Shown here one piece after another: positions 44,397 to 53,047 of a stretch of DNA of 62,984 bases. Each line of letters begins with the position of its first letter. Position 1 is the stretch's first letter. The notes under the pieces were generated by a model. The model saw only the letters and a program-made list of their open reading frames with translations. It was not told the DNA's origin and ran no database searches. The DNA is from Desulfobulbaceae bacterium (GTDB taxonomy: Bacteria; Desulfobacterota; Desulfobulbia; Desulfobulbales; VMSU01). Location of the stretch: positions 1-62,984 of the forward strand of contig VMSU01000229.1 of the NCBI GenBank assembly GCA_013792005.1. Reading direction: 5' to 3'. A program made the translations under genes and the position numbers.

Positions 44397-45905
44397 TTAC
44401 AGAGATTTTTCTTCCTGACAGCAATAATCACGCACCCAATCCAAGGCCTCGGCCCGAGTCATCTCCGGGGTAACAACCCGTACTTCAAGAAGCCCGTCGA
44501 GAATCCTTTTAAAAACAGGGCCAGGTGTAAGGTTGAACTCTTGAATCAGATCATCCCCCGTCAACAGCGGGGCAGCGATTAAAGGCTTGATCTGTCCTTG
44601 GTAGGCGGAAAAGACTGTGTCAAAAAGCGCCGCCACCCCTTCTTCCATCCCCATCGGCTTACCAGGCCCCTGACCGGCCAGACTGTCGGCCATGACCAAT
44701 ATAAAGAGTCCAACAAGATCGTCACCGGCAGCCTTGCCGAGTTTGAGGATGGCCTTAGGCGTGACGCCTGTCCGTATCTGGGCGTTCTGAAGATGAAAAG
44801 GCCACATGTGCTGCTTTATCATCTGACCAATTCGCCGAGTATCTTCATTACTCAGCCGAAGACGGCGAGCGATATTTAAAAACAACCCAACTCCCACCTC
44901 GTCGTGATTATAAAAGGTAATCCTACCCTCTTTATCGTCAGAGGTGATCGTCTTGCCAAGGTCATGAAAAAGGGCGGCATAGTAGAGACGAATTTTCTGC
45001 CGTGGCTCTTGCAGATAAAGCATCATTTCATCGGTTAAACTGTGGAAGAAATTTTCAGGAGAGCGGACAATTAACTCTATCTGCCGGAGTGTCTCCAGGC
45101 TGTGACCAAAGACATCTAGGTGGTGACTTGATGGTTGCTCCAAACCGATAGCGGATTGAAGCTCAGGCAAAATATGAAACAGGAGTCCGGTCTCGGCCAT
45201 GCCGGAGATGGACTGATAGGCCAAATTACTAGTCAAGAGCAGATCGAACTCAGCCGCAATCCGTTCGCCGCTAACCTGACGGATCAAATGGGCCTGCCGG
45301 ATAACCGCTTCGCTCGTATCCTGATCGACGCACCAGTTCAACGCCGCCTGAAATCGATAGGCCCGTATCATCCGCAGAGGATCGGCACTGAAGGCTTGCG
45401 GGTAGGCCTGTCGAATCAGTTTGCCGTCAATATCAGCGAGACCATCAAGAGGATCAATAATCCGCCCATTGTCGGCAAATGTCTGACTATTACAGTCAAA
45501 AGCCACTGCCAGCGCGTTAACGCTGAAATCACGAAGGGAGAGATCGGCCTCAATAGAGGTGGTTCCTTCTCGAAACTGACTGACATCAAGATTAAACGCG
45601 CCTCGCACCACCCTGGCCACTCCTTCTGCTGTAGACAGAGGAACAAAGGCCGCTCCCAGGAACGCTGCCAGTTCACGGGCATAATCCAAGGCACCAGAGG
45701 CAATAGTCAAATCCAAGTCCGCCGGGACACGACCAAGTACCCAGTCTCGCACCGCACCACCACTGAAATACACCGGAAGTGCCCGGCGACGCCCGACAAC
45801 AGCTACGGCACGAACAATATCAGTCGGCAGTGCGGCAAGAGCAGTACCGGGCAAGAACCGAATCTTTACTTGACTTTCCTCCTGAGAAAATGACATAGTC
45901 TTCAT
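44397..45905 (-). CDS. tRNA nucleotidyltransferase/poly(A) polymerase family with HD domain
   Basis: Class II nucleotidyltransferase. Head: GGAVRDWVLGRVPADLDL (GG-x-x-R-D and the metal-binding D-x-D) near residues 45-62, RRFT-type region LSLRDFSVNALA near 125, and the nucleotide-recognition helix DPLRMIRAYRF near 195. The C-terminal half has an HD phosphohydrolase-like domain with FGHSLETL and ALFHDLGKT. In deltaproteobacteria the CCA-adding work can be split between enzymes, so CCA-adding, A-adding or poly(A) activity cannot be chosen. 502 residues. Start ATG 45905 lies against repeat C4 and has no good ribosome site; ATG 45896 is an alternative. Confidence 0.85.
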   Translation of the reverse strand: MKTMSFSQEESQVKIRFLPGTALAALPTDIVRAVAVVGRRRALPVYFSGGAVRDWVLGRVPADLDLTIASGALDYARELAAFLGAAFVPLSTAEGVARVVRGAFNLDVSQFREGTTSIEADLSLRDFSVNALAVAFDCNSQTFADNGRIIDPLDGLADIDGKLIRQAYPQAFSADPLRMIRAYRFQAALNWCVDQDTSEAVIRQAHLIRQVSGERIAAEFDLLLTSNLAYQSISGMAETGLLFHILPELQSAIGLEQPSSHHLDVFGHSLETLRQIELIVRSPENFFHSLTDEMMLYLQEPRQKIRLYYAALFHDLGKTITSDDKEGRITFYNHDEVGVGLFLNIARRLRLSNEDTRRIGQMIKQHMWPFHLQNAQIRTGVTPKAILKLGKAAGDDLVGLFILVMADSLAGQGPGKPMGMEEGVAALFDTVFSAYQGQIKPLIAAPLLTGDDLIQEFNLTPGPVFKRILDGLLEVRVVTPEMTRAEALDWVRDYCCQEEKSL

Positions 45906-45913
45906 GTAACAGC

Positions 45914-46037
45914 TACTCAGGTTAACGGTTATCAGTTATCGGTTTACGGTTACGATAAGTCATGATGTCAGTGAGTACTCAGCCAGAGGCAGGATCACTC
46001 ACCCTCAACTGTCAACTACAAACCGACAACCTGAGTA
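45914..46037. repeat. Family C repeat, complete copy (C4)
   Basis: 124 bases with perfect 10-base inverted ends, TACTCAGGTT and AACCTGAGTA, and internal GGTTAACGGTTATCAGTTAT and CAACTGTCAACTACAAACCG stretches of the family. It sits between the divergent nucleotidyltransferase and ParB-like genes and overlaps the first codons of the longest ParB-like frame. Confidence 0.85.
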
Positions 46038-46084
46038 CACTTCCTTCACCCTTCAGGCTAATCCCCACGCTGTCTGCAAACCAA

Positions 46085-47038
46085 ATGAAATCACTTCCTA
46101 TCCAACGCGTCCCTATTTCCCTGATCGACCGCAACGATCACACCTTCAGCCTCATGCCCTTTGATGACCCGCCCAGCAAGGAACTAACCAAGCACATCGT
46201 CCACAGCGGCATTCTTCACCCCCCGATTCTTAAACAAACCGAATCAGGGAACTTCCTGATCGTCTCGGGAAGGAAACGGCTCAGGATCATCGGTGATCTG
46301 CTCAAGCTTGCCGCCTGCGACTGCCTGATTGTGCCGGTTGAATTTGATCCTCTTGCCACCCTGGCCCTGGCCCTGAACGAAACTCTTCTCAGCGGACCTG
46401 TCAACCCGCTAACCAAAGCAGTTTTTTTCAGCAAGGCTATAGCCCTCTGCCCACCAGAAGAAGCGGCTCGACGCTTTCTGCCCCTTTTCGGCCTTGCCCC
46501 GCACCCATACCACCTCCAGCAAATTGTGGGAATCGCCACCCTTGAGCAACCCCTGGCCTTGGCGCTCCATCAGGGCAGACTCGAGGAAAAAACCGCCATA
46601 GCCATGACCGGACTCTCCTTCCGCGACAGATTCGCCATTTTTGACTTGATCGACACTCTGCACCTCAGTGTCAGCAGCCAACGTAAACTCATCATCATCT
46701 GCCAGGATCTGGCAAAACGTCATGACACCTCAATCCACGACATCCTGGCAGCTCAAGAGTTGAGAGAAATTATCGACCACCCGGAAGCCAACGCGCCACA
46801 AAAAACTACGCAGGCAATGCAATATCTCACCAGAAAGCATGCCCCGAACTTGGCAGCGGCAGAAAAGGAGTTTTCACAATTGACCAAACGATTGAACCTG
46901 CCAAAAGGAGCTAGTCTCAGCCATTCACCATCCTATGAAAAAGACGAACTCACTCTCAGTCTGACTTTTGCAAACCAAGAGGCGCTATTGGCGGCCTGGC
47001 CAGCTCTTTTAGAATCATTAATTATGAAATATAAATAA
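46085..47038 (+). CDS. ParB-like nuclease-fold protein, no ParA partner
   Basis: 317 residues from the ATG at 46085. N-terminus resembles the ParB/Srx CTP-binding fold (LPIQRVPISLIDRND, then LTKHIVHSGILHPPIL, GNFLIVSGRKRLRI), followed by a helical middle that could hold the DNA-binding helices (LALHQGRLEEKTAIAMTGLS). The normal ParB G-E-R-R-box reads GRKRLR, a variant. No parA or parS-like palindrome is near. The frame opens 41 codons earlier at 45962, but most of that is repeat C4, so those residues would be repeat-derived. Could be a chromosome-segregation relative or a separate CTPase regulator; function not assigned. Confidence 0.75.
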   Translation: MKSLPIQRVPISLIDRNDHTFSLMPFDDPPSKELTKHIVHSGILHPPILKQTESGNFLIVSGRKRLRIIGDLLKLAACDCLIVPVEFDPLATLALALNETLLSGPVNPLTKAVFFSKAIALCPPEEAARRFLPLFGLAPHPYHLQQIVGIATLEQPLALALHQGRLEEKTAIAMTGLSFRDRFAIFDLIDTLHLSVSSQRKLIIICQDLAKRHDTSIHDILAAQELREIIDHPEANAPQKTTQAMQYLTRKHAPNLAAAEKEFSQLTKRLNLPKGASLSHSPSYEKDELTLSLTFANQEALLAAWPALLESLIMKYK

Positions 47039-47065
47039 AAAAAATCGCTTTGACTTCTATCATTT

Positions 47066-49219
47066 CTACTTTAGCTTTATTAAGCTTGCGGGTAAGCGGA
47101 TGATAAAAGTGGCTCCTTGACCAAGCGCCCCCCGTGCCACAATCTCTCCACCATGGCGGGCCACGATTTTTTGGCAGGTCGTGAGCCCCATGCCGGTTCC
47201 CTCATATTCCCGCCGACTGTGCAGCCGTTCCAGCGGCTTAAAGATCCGCTCGGCATCACGGGGATCAAAACCAATACCGTTGTCCTGAATCAGGATCTCG
47301 TAAAAATCCTCATCATCAGCCACCCCACCCCTAAGCACCACCCTAGGCGAGGCGCCAGGCTTGCTATATTTCAGGGCATTGGCAATAATGTTTTGAAACA
47401 ATTGGCGCATCTGTACCCGGTCCCCGCCCATTCTTCCCAGATCTCCAATCTCAATCAAGGCTTTACTTTCCATAATCCGCCCCTCAAGATCCTGGAGGAC
47501 CTCTCGTACTAAATCATTGAGATCGATCTCTTCATAGGACTGGCCTCCGGACGTCACTTGAGACAATGACAAAAAGCCATCAACCAGCTGGCGCATATGT
47601 TCCGCTGCGGCTTTAATACGCGACAGATACTCCTTCCCCTTTTCATTGAAACAGTGAGCGTACTTATTGCCCAAGCGCTCAGTGAAAGCCCCGATCAGCA
47701 TCAACGGCTCCTTTAATTCATGGGATGCCACATGGGCAAATTGATCAAGTTCCTGATTTGATGCAGAAAGCCGGGCCGTCAACTCCACCAGGGCCTGCTC
47801 AGTATGGCGGCGGACCTTAATCTCCTGTTTTAGTTTTTGGTTGACGCTCAGCAACTCGGAGGTCCGCTCGTCGACCAATTCCGCCAGACGGAAATGATGG
47901 CGCTCCAACTCGGCCTCCGCCATCTTCAAGGCCGTAATGTCTGATGAGATGCCATTGGCATACCAACGACCATTCTTAAATTCCACATAGTTGGCCCGTT
48001 CATGAATCCAGACCCAGTTCCCATCCTCCCTCAGAAAACGATATTTCACATCATACAACCCAATCTCATCGCCTCCCTCCTCTGTTGCGTCATCTAATTG
48101 CGAGCAAAACGAACGGCGTAGTGCCACACCATCAGGTAAAGAGGCATCAAAAAATCGATAATAGGCATGGCGAACCAGATCGCTGTCATTAGGATGAATG
48201 GCTCTCCGGCGGATCGAAGGGTCACCCTGCAGGGTTTCGGCGGAATAGCCATAAATACGAAACGAATTAGGGCTGACATAGACGAAATCCCCATCCTGAT
48301 CAGCACGCCAGGTAACATCCGGCATGGTTTCAATCAAACACCGGTAGTGCCGATCGCGCTCGCATAATGCCCGTTCAGCCTCTAACCTAGCTGTAATATC
48401 CTGAATAATAACAATCCCGCCCACTGCCTCGCGATTAATATCACCAAGAAAAGTACCAGTGACAATTATACTGCGCGACTCTCCCTGAATCGTAATATCA
48501 ACCTCAAGATCAACCCCTCCACCCTTGCCATGCAGCACCTCGTGAAGGTCACAGGCTAAGCGAAACTCGTCTCCTAAGACCTGATAGCAGTCTTCACCGA
48601 TATGGTCTCTGCCAGTAACCATGAAGAATCGATCAAAGGCCTTGTTGGTTTCGAGCAGGTGAAGGTCCTGATCCACAATAAAAGCGGGCTCAGCCATTCT
48701 CTTGAAGATGGAAGAATATCGACGGCGCTCTTGCAAGACATAACGATTCGCCTCTCGCAGCTTGCGATGAAAAAACACTGTTTCCAGACGAACTGACTCA
48801 ACCACAACTCCGCGCAGGAAATGCTCGTGATAGGAATCATAAACCGCTGACGATACCCCAGTTGCCGAAAGGTCATCGTCTTGGCTAGAGTGCCCCAGCA
48901 GAGTGGGAACCTGGCAGGCAATAGTAATGGCGTGACCGCAATCAAGCCCCACCCCCCGGACCAAACGGGCAAAATAACGGCCCGTATTCAGAGCCGACAA
49001 CTTCAGCGCTTGGGGCAACATTGGGTGATTGTGGCAAAGAGCAATGTCTTTGACTAAGGAAGAAAGCAGAGAAACAAATAGATTAGCGGGAGGATCGCAG
49101 GCAGGGCCTACCTCCTTACGAACTCTGCCGACAAGTTCCTTGCTGACTGCAGCAAGCCTGGCAGAGGAGAGGGGAATGGATCGTTTTGAGTCAGGACAAG
49201 TCATCACTCTCCTTGACAA
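47066..49219 (-). CDS. Soluble sensor histidine kinase with two PAS domains
   Basis: 717 residues, no transmembrane segment. An N-terminal helical domain (about 1-155) I do not recognise, PAS1 (about 165-278, ending IIQDITARLE), PAS2/PAC (about 285-435, WRADQDGDFVYVSPNSF and WIHERANYVEF), a coiled coil, HisKA with His500 in VASHELKEPL, and an ATPase domain with NIIANALKY, DNGIGFD and GTGMGL. The E-L-K-E-P variant and the core are like phytochrome-type kinases, but no bilin-binding GAF domain is seen. ATG at 49204 is an alternative start. Convergent with the ParB-like gene; no receiver gene is adjacent. Confidence 0.88.
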   Translation of the reverse strand: MSRRVMTCPDSKRSIPLSSARLAAVSKELVGRVRKEVGPACDPPANLFVSLLSSLVKDIALCHNHPMLPQALKLSALNTGRYFARLVRGVGLDCGHAITIACQVPTLLGHSSQDDDLSATGVSSAVYDSYHEHFLRGVVVESVRLETVFFHRKLREANRYVLQERRRYSSIFKRMAEPAFIVDQDLHLLETNKAFDRFFMVTGRDHIGEDCYQVLGDEFRLACDLHEVLHGKGGGVDLEVDITIQGESRSIIVTGTFLGDINREAVGGIVIIQDITARLEAERALCERDRHYRCLIETMPDVTWRADQDGDFVYVSPNSFRIYGYSAETLQGDPSIRRRAIHPNDSDLVRHAYYRFFDASLPDGVALRRSFCSQLDDATEEGGDEIGLYDVKYRFLREDGNWVWIHERANYVEFKNGRWYANGISSDITALKMAEAELERHHFRLAELVDERTSELLSVNQKLKQEIKVRRHTEQALVELTARLSASNQELDQFAHVASHELKEPLMLIGAFTERLGNKYAHCFNEKGKEYLSRIKAAAEHMRQLVDGFLSLSQVTSGGQSYEEIDLNDLVREVLQDLEGRIMESKALIEIGDLGRMGGDRVQMRQLFQNIIANALKYSKPGASPRVVLRGGVADDEDFYEILIQDNGIGFDPRDAERIFKPLERLHSRREYEGTGMGLTTCQKIVARHGGEIVARGALGQGATFIIRLPASLIKLK

Positions 49220-49334
49220 TCAGCACCGGCTACAATCCTTTTGGACTCAGGAAATTCTAATACATCTGGATCGAGCGTAGGCTTACGCGCCCCCTAAATG
49301 ACCGGGACATATACAACTGTAACAATAAGTTGAC

Positions 49335-49380
49335 TACTCAGGTTAACGGTAATCAGTTATCGGTTTGCGGTTAAAAGAAT
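49335..49380. repeat. Family C copy, left part, interrupted by A3 (C5 left)
   Basis: TACTCAGGTTAACGGTAATC onward matches the family C end; stops exactly where family A copy A3 begins. The rest resumes at 49535. Confidence 0.82.
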
Positions 49381-49534
49381 GTAAACGTTCACAGGACACC
49401 CCGTCTGCTTTGTTAGCGGCCTGCTCATGTGCAACTAGCACACTTCGCAGACCGCTTTCGCGCATCTGGGGCACCCGGTAAACGTTTACAGTCCGGTGAA
49501 ATCCGCACGTTCAACGCTTCTGGTGAACGATTAC
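49381..49534. repeat. Family A bipartite inverted-repeat element (A3), inserted in a family C copy
   Basis: Module 49381-49489 (GTAAACGTTCACAGGACACC to ACCCGGTAAACGTTTAC) and tail 49490-49534 ending TTCTGGTGAACGATTAC. 154 bases, as A1 but opposite orientation. Flanked on both sides by the halves of family C copy C5. No clear target duplication. Confidence 0.9.
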
Positions 49535-49625
49535 CAATCATACATCACGTAGATACATGATGTCAGTGCGTACTCCGCCATTGGTAGGGTTCGTTAACCG
49601 TCAACTGTCAACCGTAAACTGATAC
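49535..49625. repeat. Family C copy, right part (C5 right)
   Basis: Continues family C after the insertion: CATGATGTCAGTGCGTACTC, as in C4, and GTTAACCGTCAACTGTCAAC to the end near GTAAACTGATACC. Confidence 0.78.
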
Positions 49626-49675
49626 CTTAAACAATTACTGTTCATAACAAAACGCTCAAAACTGCCCTACCATAA

Positions 49676-51067
49676 TCACACAGCTCCTGATGGTCCGGTA
49701 CTCCCATAATCCTTCCGTTGTCGTTCCTTCAACAGGATACGAAGCGAGGTGGAGTCCAGACCCAGCTCCGAGCGGAACTGGTTGACCAGAAAGCGGTAAT
49801 ACGAAAAATGCACCCCTTTCGGGTAATTGACATAGACGGCAAAGGTCGGTGGCCGTGTCGCAACCTGAGTAGTATAATAGAACTTCAATCGTCGCCCCTG
49901 ATGCAAGGCCGGGGGATGGGCTTCAACCGCCTTCTGTAGCACACGGTTCAAACGACCGGTCGTTACCTTGGTCGAGAACTGCTTGTAAATGGTATCAATC
50001 AGGCCAAAAATCTTCATCACGCCTTGACCCGTCAGGGCCGACAGGGTAACGGTTGGCGCATAACCAATAAAACGGGTGGCCATCTCAATTTCAGTACGCA
50101 GATTTTTTTGCCGCTTCGGGTCGTTTTTCAACATATCCCATTTATTAAGGACTACGAGGCAGGCCCTGCCCCGTTCAACGGAATAGCCAATGACCTTGGT
50201 ATCCTGCTCAGTGATACCTTCTTCGGCATCGATCAGGATCAAAACGATATCGCAGTCCTCCATTGAGCGCAAGGCCCGCATCACCGAGAACTTCTCGATC
50301 TTGGCCGAAACCTTGCCCTTGCGCCTGATCCCGGCAGTATCGATCAGGAGGTATTGTTGCCCATGACGCTCAAGGAGAGTATCCACAGAATCCCGGGTCG
50401 TGCCGGGAACGTCGGATACCACCATCCGTTCTTCGCCGAGCAGACGGTTAACCAAGGAGGATTTACCAACGTTGGGCCGACCGATAAAGGCAAGTCGGAT
50501 AGCGTCCGGCTTTAATTCATCTGGTTCCGGAACTGGCTCCTCAATCCAACTCACCATTTCGGTGAGGAAATCATTTAAACCATAGCCATGAGCGGCAGAA
50601 ACCGGCCAGAGATGCGGAACTCCCAGGGAATAAAAAGACGAAAGCCGGTCATTCTCCTGAGAATAATCGTCAATCTTATTGACCACAAAGAACAGAGGCT
50701 TCTCAGTTTTACGCAACTGAGCCGTCAACTCGTAGTCATCAGGAGTCAGTCCCTCTTTTCCATCCATAATCAGGACGATGATATCAGCGTCTGCTATTGC
50801 CTGCCAGCTCTGTTCGCGGATCAGGGCGGAAATTTTGACTTCAGAAGCATCATGGCCCGAGGCAGCAGGATCAAACTCAATGCCGCCGGTATCAACCAAA
50901 ATAAACATCTTACCATCAAAGACTACCCGCTCAAAATGACGGTCTCTCGTTACCCCAGGCGCCGAATCAATAATCGCTTTATTCTGCCGAGCTAAGCGAT
51001 TAAAAAGTGACGATTTCCCAACATTTGGTCGTCCCACCAAAGCTACAATGTGCAATTTATTGTTCAT
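49676..51067 (-). CDS. der: Ribosome-assembly GTPase Der (EngA)
   Basis: Two G domains in tandem and a KH-like C-terminal domain act in 50S ribosome maturation. Domain 1: GRPNVGKSSLF, DTGGIEF, NKID; domain 2: GRPNVGKSSLV, DTAGIRRKG, NKWD; the KH-like part is about 350-463. Length 463 fits. Its start overlaps the end of the AmgK-like gene by 11 bases, so it is last in the lpxD-to-der minus-strand operon. The gap to the repeat block at 49535 is about 50 bases. Confidence 0.97.
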   Translation of the reverse strand: MNNKLHIVALVGRPNVGKSSLFNRLARQNKAIIDSAPGVTRDRHFERVVFDGKMFILVDTGGIEFDPAASGHDASEVKISALIREQSWQAIADADIIVLIMDGKEGLTPDDYELTAQLRKTEKPLFFVVNKIDDYSQENDRLSSFYSLGVPHLWPVSAAHGYGLNDFLTEMVSWIEEPVPEPDELKPDAIRLAFIGRPNVGKSSLVNRLLGEERMVVSDVPGTTRDSVDTLLERHGQQYLLIDTAGIRRKGKVSAKIEKFSVMRALRSMEDCDIVLILIDAEEGITEQDTKVIGYSVERGRACLVVLNKWDMLKNDPKRQKNLRTEIEMATRFIGYAPTVTLSALTGQGVMKIFGLIDTIYKQFSTKVTTGRLNRVLQKAVEAHPPALHQGRRLKFYYTTQVATRPPTFAVYVNYPKGVHFSYYRFLVNQFRSELGLDSTSLRILLKERQRKDYGSTGPSGAV

Positions 51068-52100
51068 AATACGCCATATTATCGTTTTGCCTCTCAGCGA
51101 CTATCCGGCTGACAAGATCCAGAAGTACTGGATAATCGCCTGCCAGAGTCCCGGCCAGCAGCACAAACAGACGACGCAGGGCAGGATCAATGTAATTTCT
51201 AAAAAATGCCTTGCCCCGTTCCTGGGTTAAAAAGGCATAAGCGCCAAGGACCTGCAGATTACGCTGCAGGGCCACTTGATGATAGTCATCCATAAAACGT
51301 ATGGGGTCAAGAGAAATGTGCGAACCAGCCCGGTGCAGATAGAGTTCGATCAACTCCTGTTTTGTCTCATCGTCAAGGAGGACGTAGGGATCGTTCAACA
51401 GAGAAGCCAGATCATAAGCCAAGGGACCGAAGCGTGCCCCCTGATAATCAATGATACGAATCTTCCCATTAACAACCATAAGGTTTCGCGACTGGTAATC
51501 ACGATGAATGATCCCATTGTACGGACACTGGCTGATTCGCTCGGCCAAGAGAGCAAACTCCTGGTCAAGACCATCAGGCAACAGATTCATCCCCATAAAC
51601 TTACGACAAAATTCACGGGAAAAATAATTCGACTCACGGGTAATCATCAGCTCACGGTCATAGAAGACACTATCCCAGCACCACTCCGACTGAAATCCTT
51701 CTCGCGACAAGCATTGGAAATCCGCCAGGGCCACGACCGCCTGCTGAAAAAAATCAAAAATATCCGCATCACCGTCATGAAAAGCATGAAAAAGCAGCCG
51801 ATCACCCAAATCTTCAAACAGGATAGCGCCACTCTCCTGGTCATAGGTGAAAATCCTTGGCACCGGGACCCCTACATGAGCAAGATGAGTGCCGATCATA
51901 TAAGCGGCATGAGCTTCGGCCCGCGCCCGAACCAGAGTCGGAGAAGAAAAGGCAGCAAGATAGGAGGCGTTTCCACAGATAATCCGGTAGAACGGCCGAT
52001 CAGAACCATCTCCGGCAAGAGGTGCATAAGTCTCTGGTTCCGAATCTATTCCAGCTTGACGAAGCAAGGTGTCGATTATAGCGCGATATTTCTGATCCAT
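51057..52100 (-). CDS. amgK: AmgK-like aminoglycoside-phosphotransferase-fold sugar kinase
   Basis: Likely phosphorylates the anomeric position of recycled MurNAc (or GlcNAc), giving the substrate for the MurU-like protein encoded next to it. APH/choline-kinase fold: IIHRDYQSRNLMV (catalytic Asp and Asn) near residue 205 and IIDYQGARFGPLAYDLASLL (metal Asp) near 225. 347 residues from the ATG at 52100, chosen as the N-terminus (MDQKYRAIIDTLL) fits the family; the frame extends upstream into the murU end. The pair amgK-murU defines the fosfomycin-resistant recycling route known from Pseudomonas. Named by context plus family fold. Confidence 0.82.
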   Translation of the reverse strand: MDQKYRAIIDTLLRQAGIDSEPETYAPLAGDGSDRPFYRIICGNASYLAAFSSPTLVRARAEAHAAYMIGTHLAHVGVPVPRIFTYDQESGAILFEDLGDRLLFHAFHDGDADIFDFFQQAVVALADFQCLSREGFQSEWCWDSVFYDRELMITRESNYFSREFCRKFMGMNLLPDGLDQEFALLAERISQCPYNGIIHRDYQSRNLMVVNGKIRIIDYQGARFGPLAYDLASLLNDPYVLLDDETKQELIELYLHRAGSHISLDPIRFMDDYHQVALQRNLQVLGAYAFLTQERGKAFFRNYIDPALRRLFVLLAGTLAGDYPVLLDLVSRIVAERQNDNMAYYEQ

Positions 52101-52171
52101 TATCCTGGGAAGGGCCGCAACTTTTCGTTCCGCACACTGTCGGTCAATCGTATCATTAAAAGCTCTATGTC

Positions 52172-53047
52172 CTACGCCGTCACTAGGCAGTCCGTGAGAC
52201 TCGAACCCGGGGCGATAACTGCGCCATCCCAAACCACCACCCTGGCAAGACTCGCTCCGTCGCCTATAATGACCCTGTCTCCAATATATCCCCAGTCCTC
52301 AAGTTTCACACCCTGCCCGATATCGACATTCTCTCCCAGCATAAAAGATGGGAGATGATCGTTCAAGAGGAACTGGTGAAGCCCTAGATAATCGTTCAAA
52401 GTACCAATATCTTGCCAAAAATGACCAGTGACTGTCATGGCTTTGATCATCCCGCCGGCCTGGAGATGCTCCTGATATCGGTCGATAATTGAATAAAAAC
52501 ACGAGAGAGGAATGTCATCGAGCACAATGGGATCAACAACATGAATACCGGTAAAAGCAAGGCGATGTGCTGCAGCACCACTCTCTACTGTTAACGGACC
52601 ATTGGCAAACCCCAAAACTTGGCCATTTCTTACCGCAACTTTATTGAATCGGGGGTGATCCTGCATGACCATGGTAATTGGACATCTGTTCTGACCGTGC
52701 CGAACCATGACCGCCTCATAGTCAATATCGTGATAGATATCAGCGTTGGTAATCAACACCGGCTCATTGTCAAAGTGATTACGGGCCATCCTTAAGCCCC
52801 CACCGGTACCCAGCTCGATAAGCTCACGTTGAAGAATGATATCCGGCTGATCCGCCAGAATGGCCATAAGCTGATCGGCCAGATGAAAAGCGTTAACAAT
52901 GATTGGCCCGAAGCCTGCAGAACGCAGTTGGCCAATAATACGAAGGATCAGCGGCTGCCCCAGGACAGGGAAAAGAGGTTTAGGCCGGAGCAAGGAATAG
53001 GGCCTTAACCGTGTCCCCAATCCGGCGGCCAAGACCATGGCCTTCAT
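52172..53047 (-). CDS. murU: MurU-like sugar-1-phosphate nucleotidyltransferase
   Basis: Likely converts MurNAc-1-phosphate and UTP to UDP-MurNAc in peptidoglycan recycling. 291 residues. N-terminal signature MVLAAGLGTRLRPYS with RPKPLFPV, metal Asp in ITNADIYHD, a substrate block near FTGIHV and WQDIGT, and a short left-handed beta-helix tail (about 245-290) longer than in Pseudomonas MurU. The tail could mean a different sugar, for example GlcNAc-1P or a hexose-1P. Overlaps lpxI by four bases (ATGA). Starts the recycling pair with the AmgK-like gene. Confidence 0.84.
   Translation of the reverse strand: MKAMVLAAGLGTRLRPYSLLRPKPLFPVLGQPLILRIIGQLRSAGFGPIIVNAFHLADQLMAILADQPDIILQRELIELGTGGGLRMARNHFDNEPVLITNADIYHDIDYEAVMVRHGQNRCPITMVMQDHPRFNKVAVRNGQVLGFANGPLTVESGAAAHRLAFTGIHVVDPIVLDDIPLSCFYSIIDRYQEHLQAGGMIKAMTVTGHFWQDIGTLNDYLGLHQFLLNDHLPSFMLGENVDIGQGVKLEDWGYIGDRVIIGDGASLARVVVWDGAVIAPGSSLTDCLVTA

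Noticed and set aside
41694-45905. Glycogen operon
   Set aside because: Only glgP is present; neighbours are a tRNA enzyme and metal efflux genes, with no synthase, branching or debranching enzyme.
52190-52215. tRNA-like T-loop sequence (GGGTTCGAGTC on the minus strand)
   Set aside because: It encodes part of the MurU-like beta-helix tail; no acceptor stem, anticodon arm or D arm can be formed around it.
51276-52358. Plus-strand open frame of 360 codons
   Set aside because: Runs antisense through the AmgK-like and MurU-like genes, both with clear catalytic motifs.
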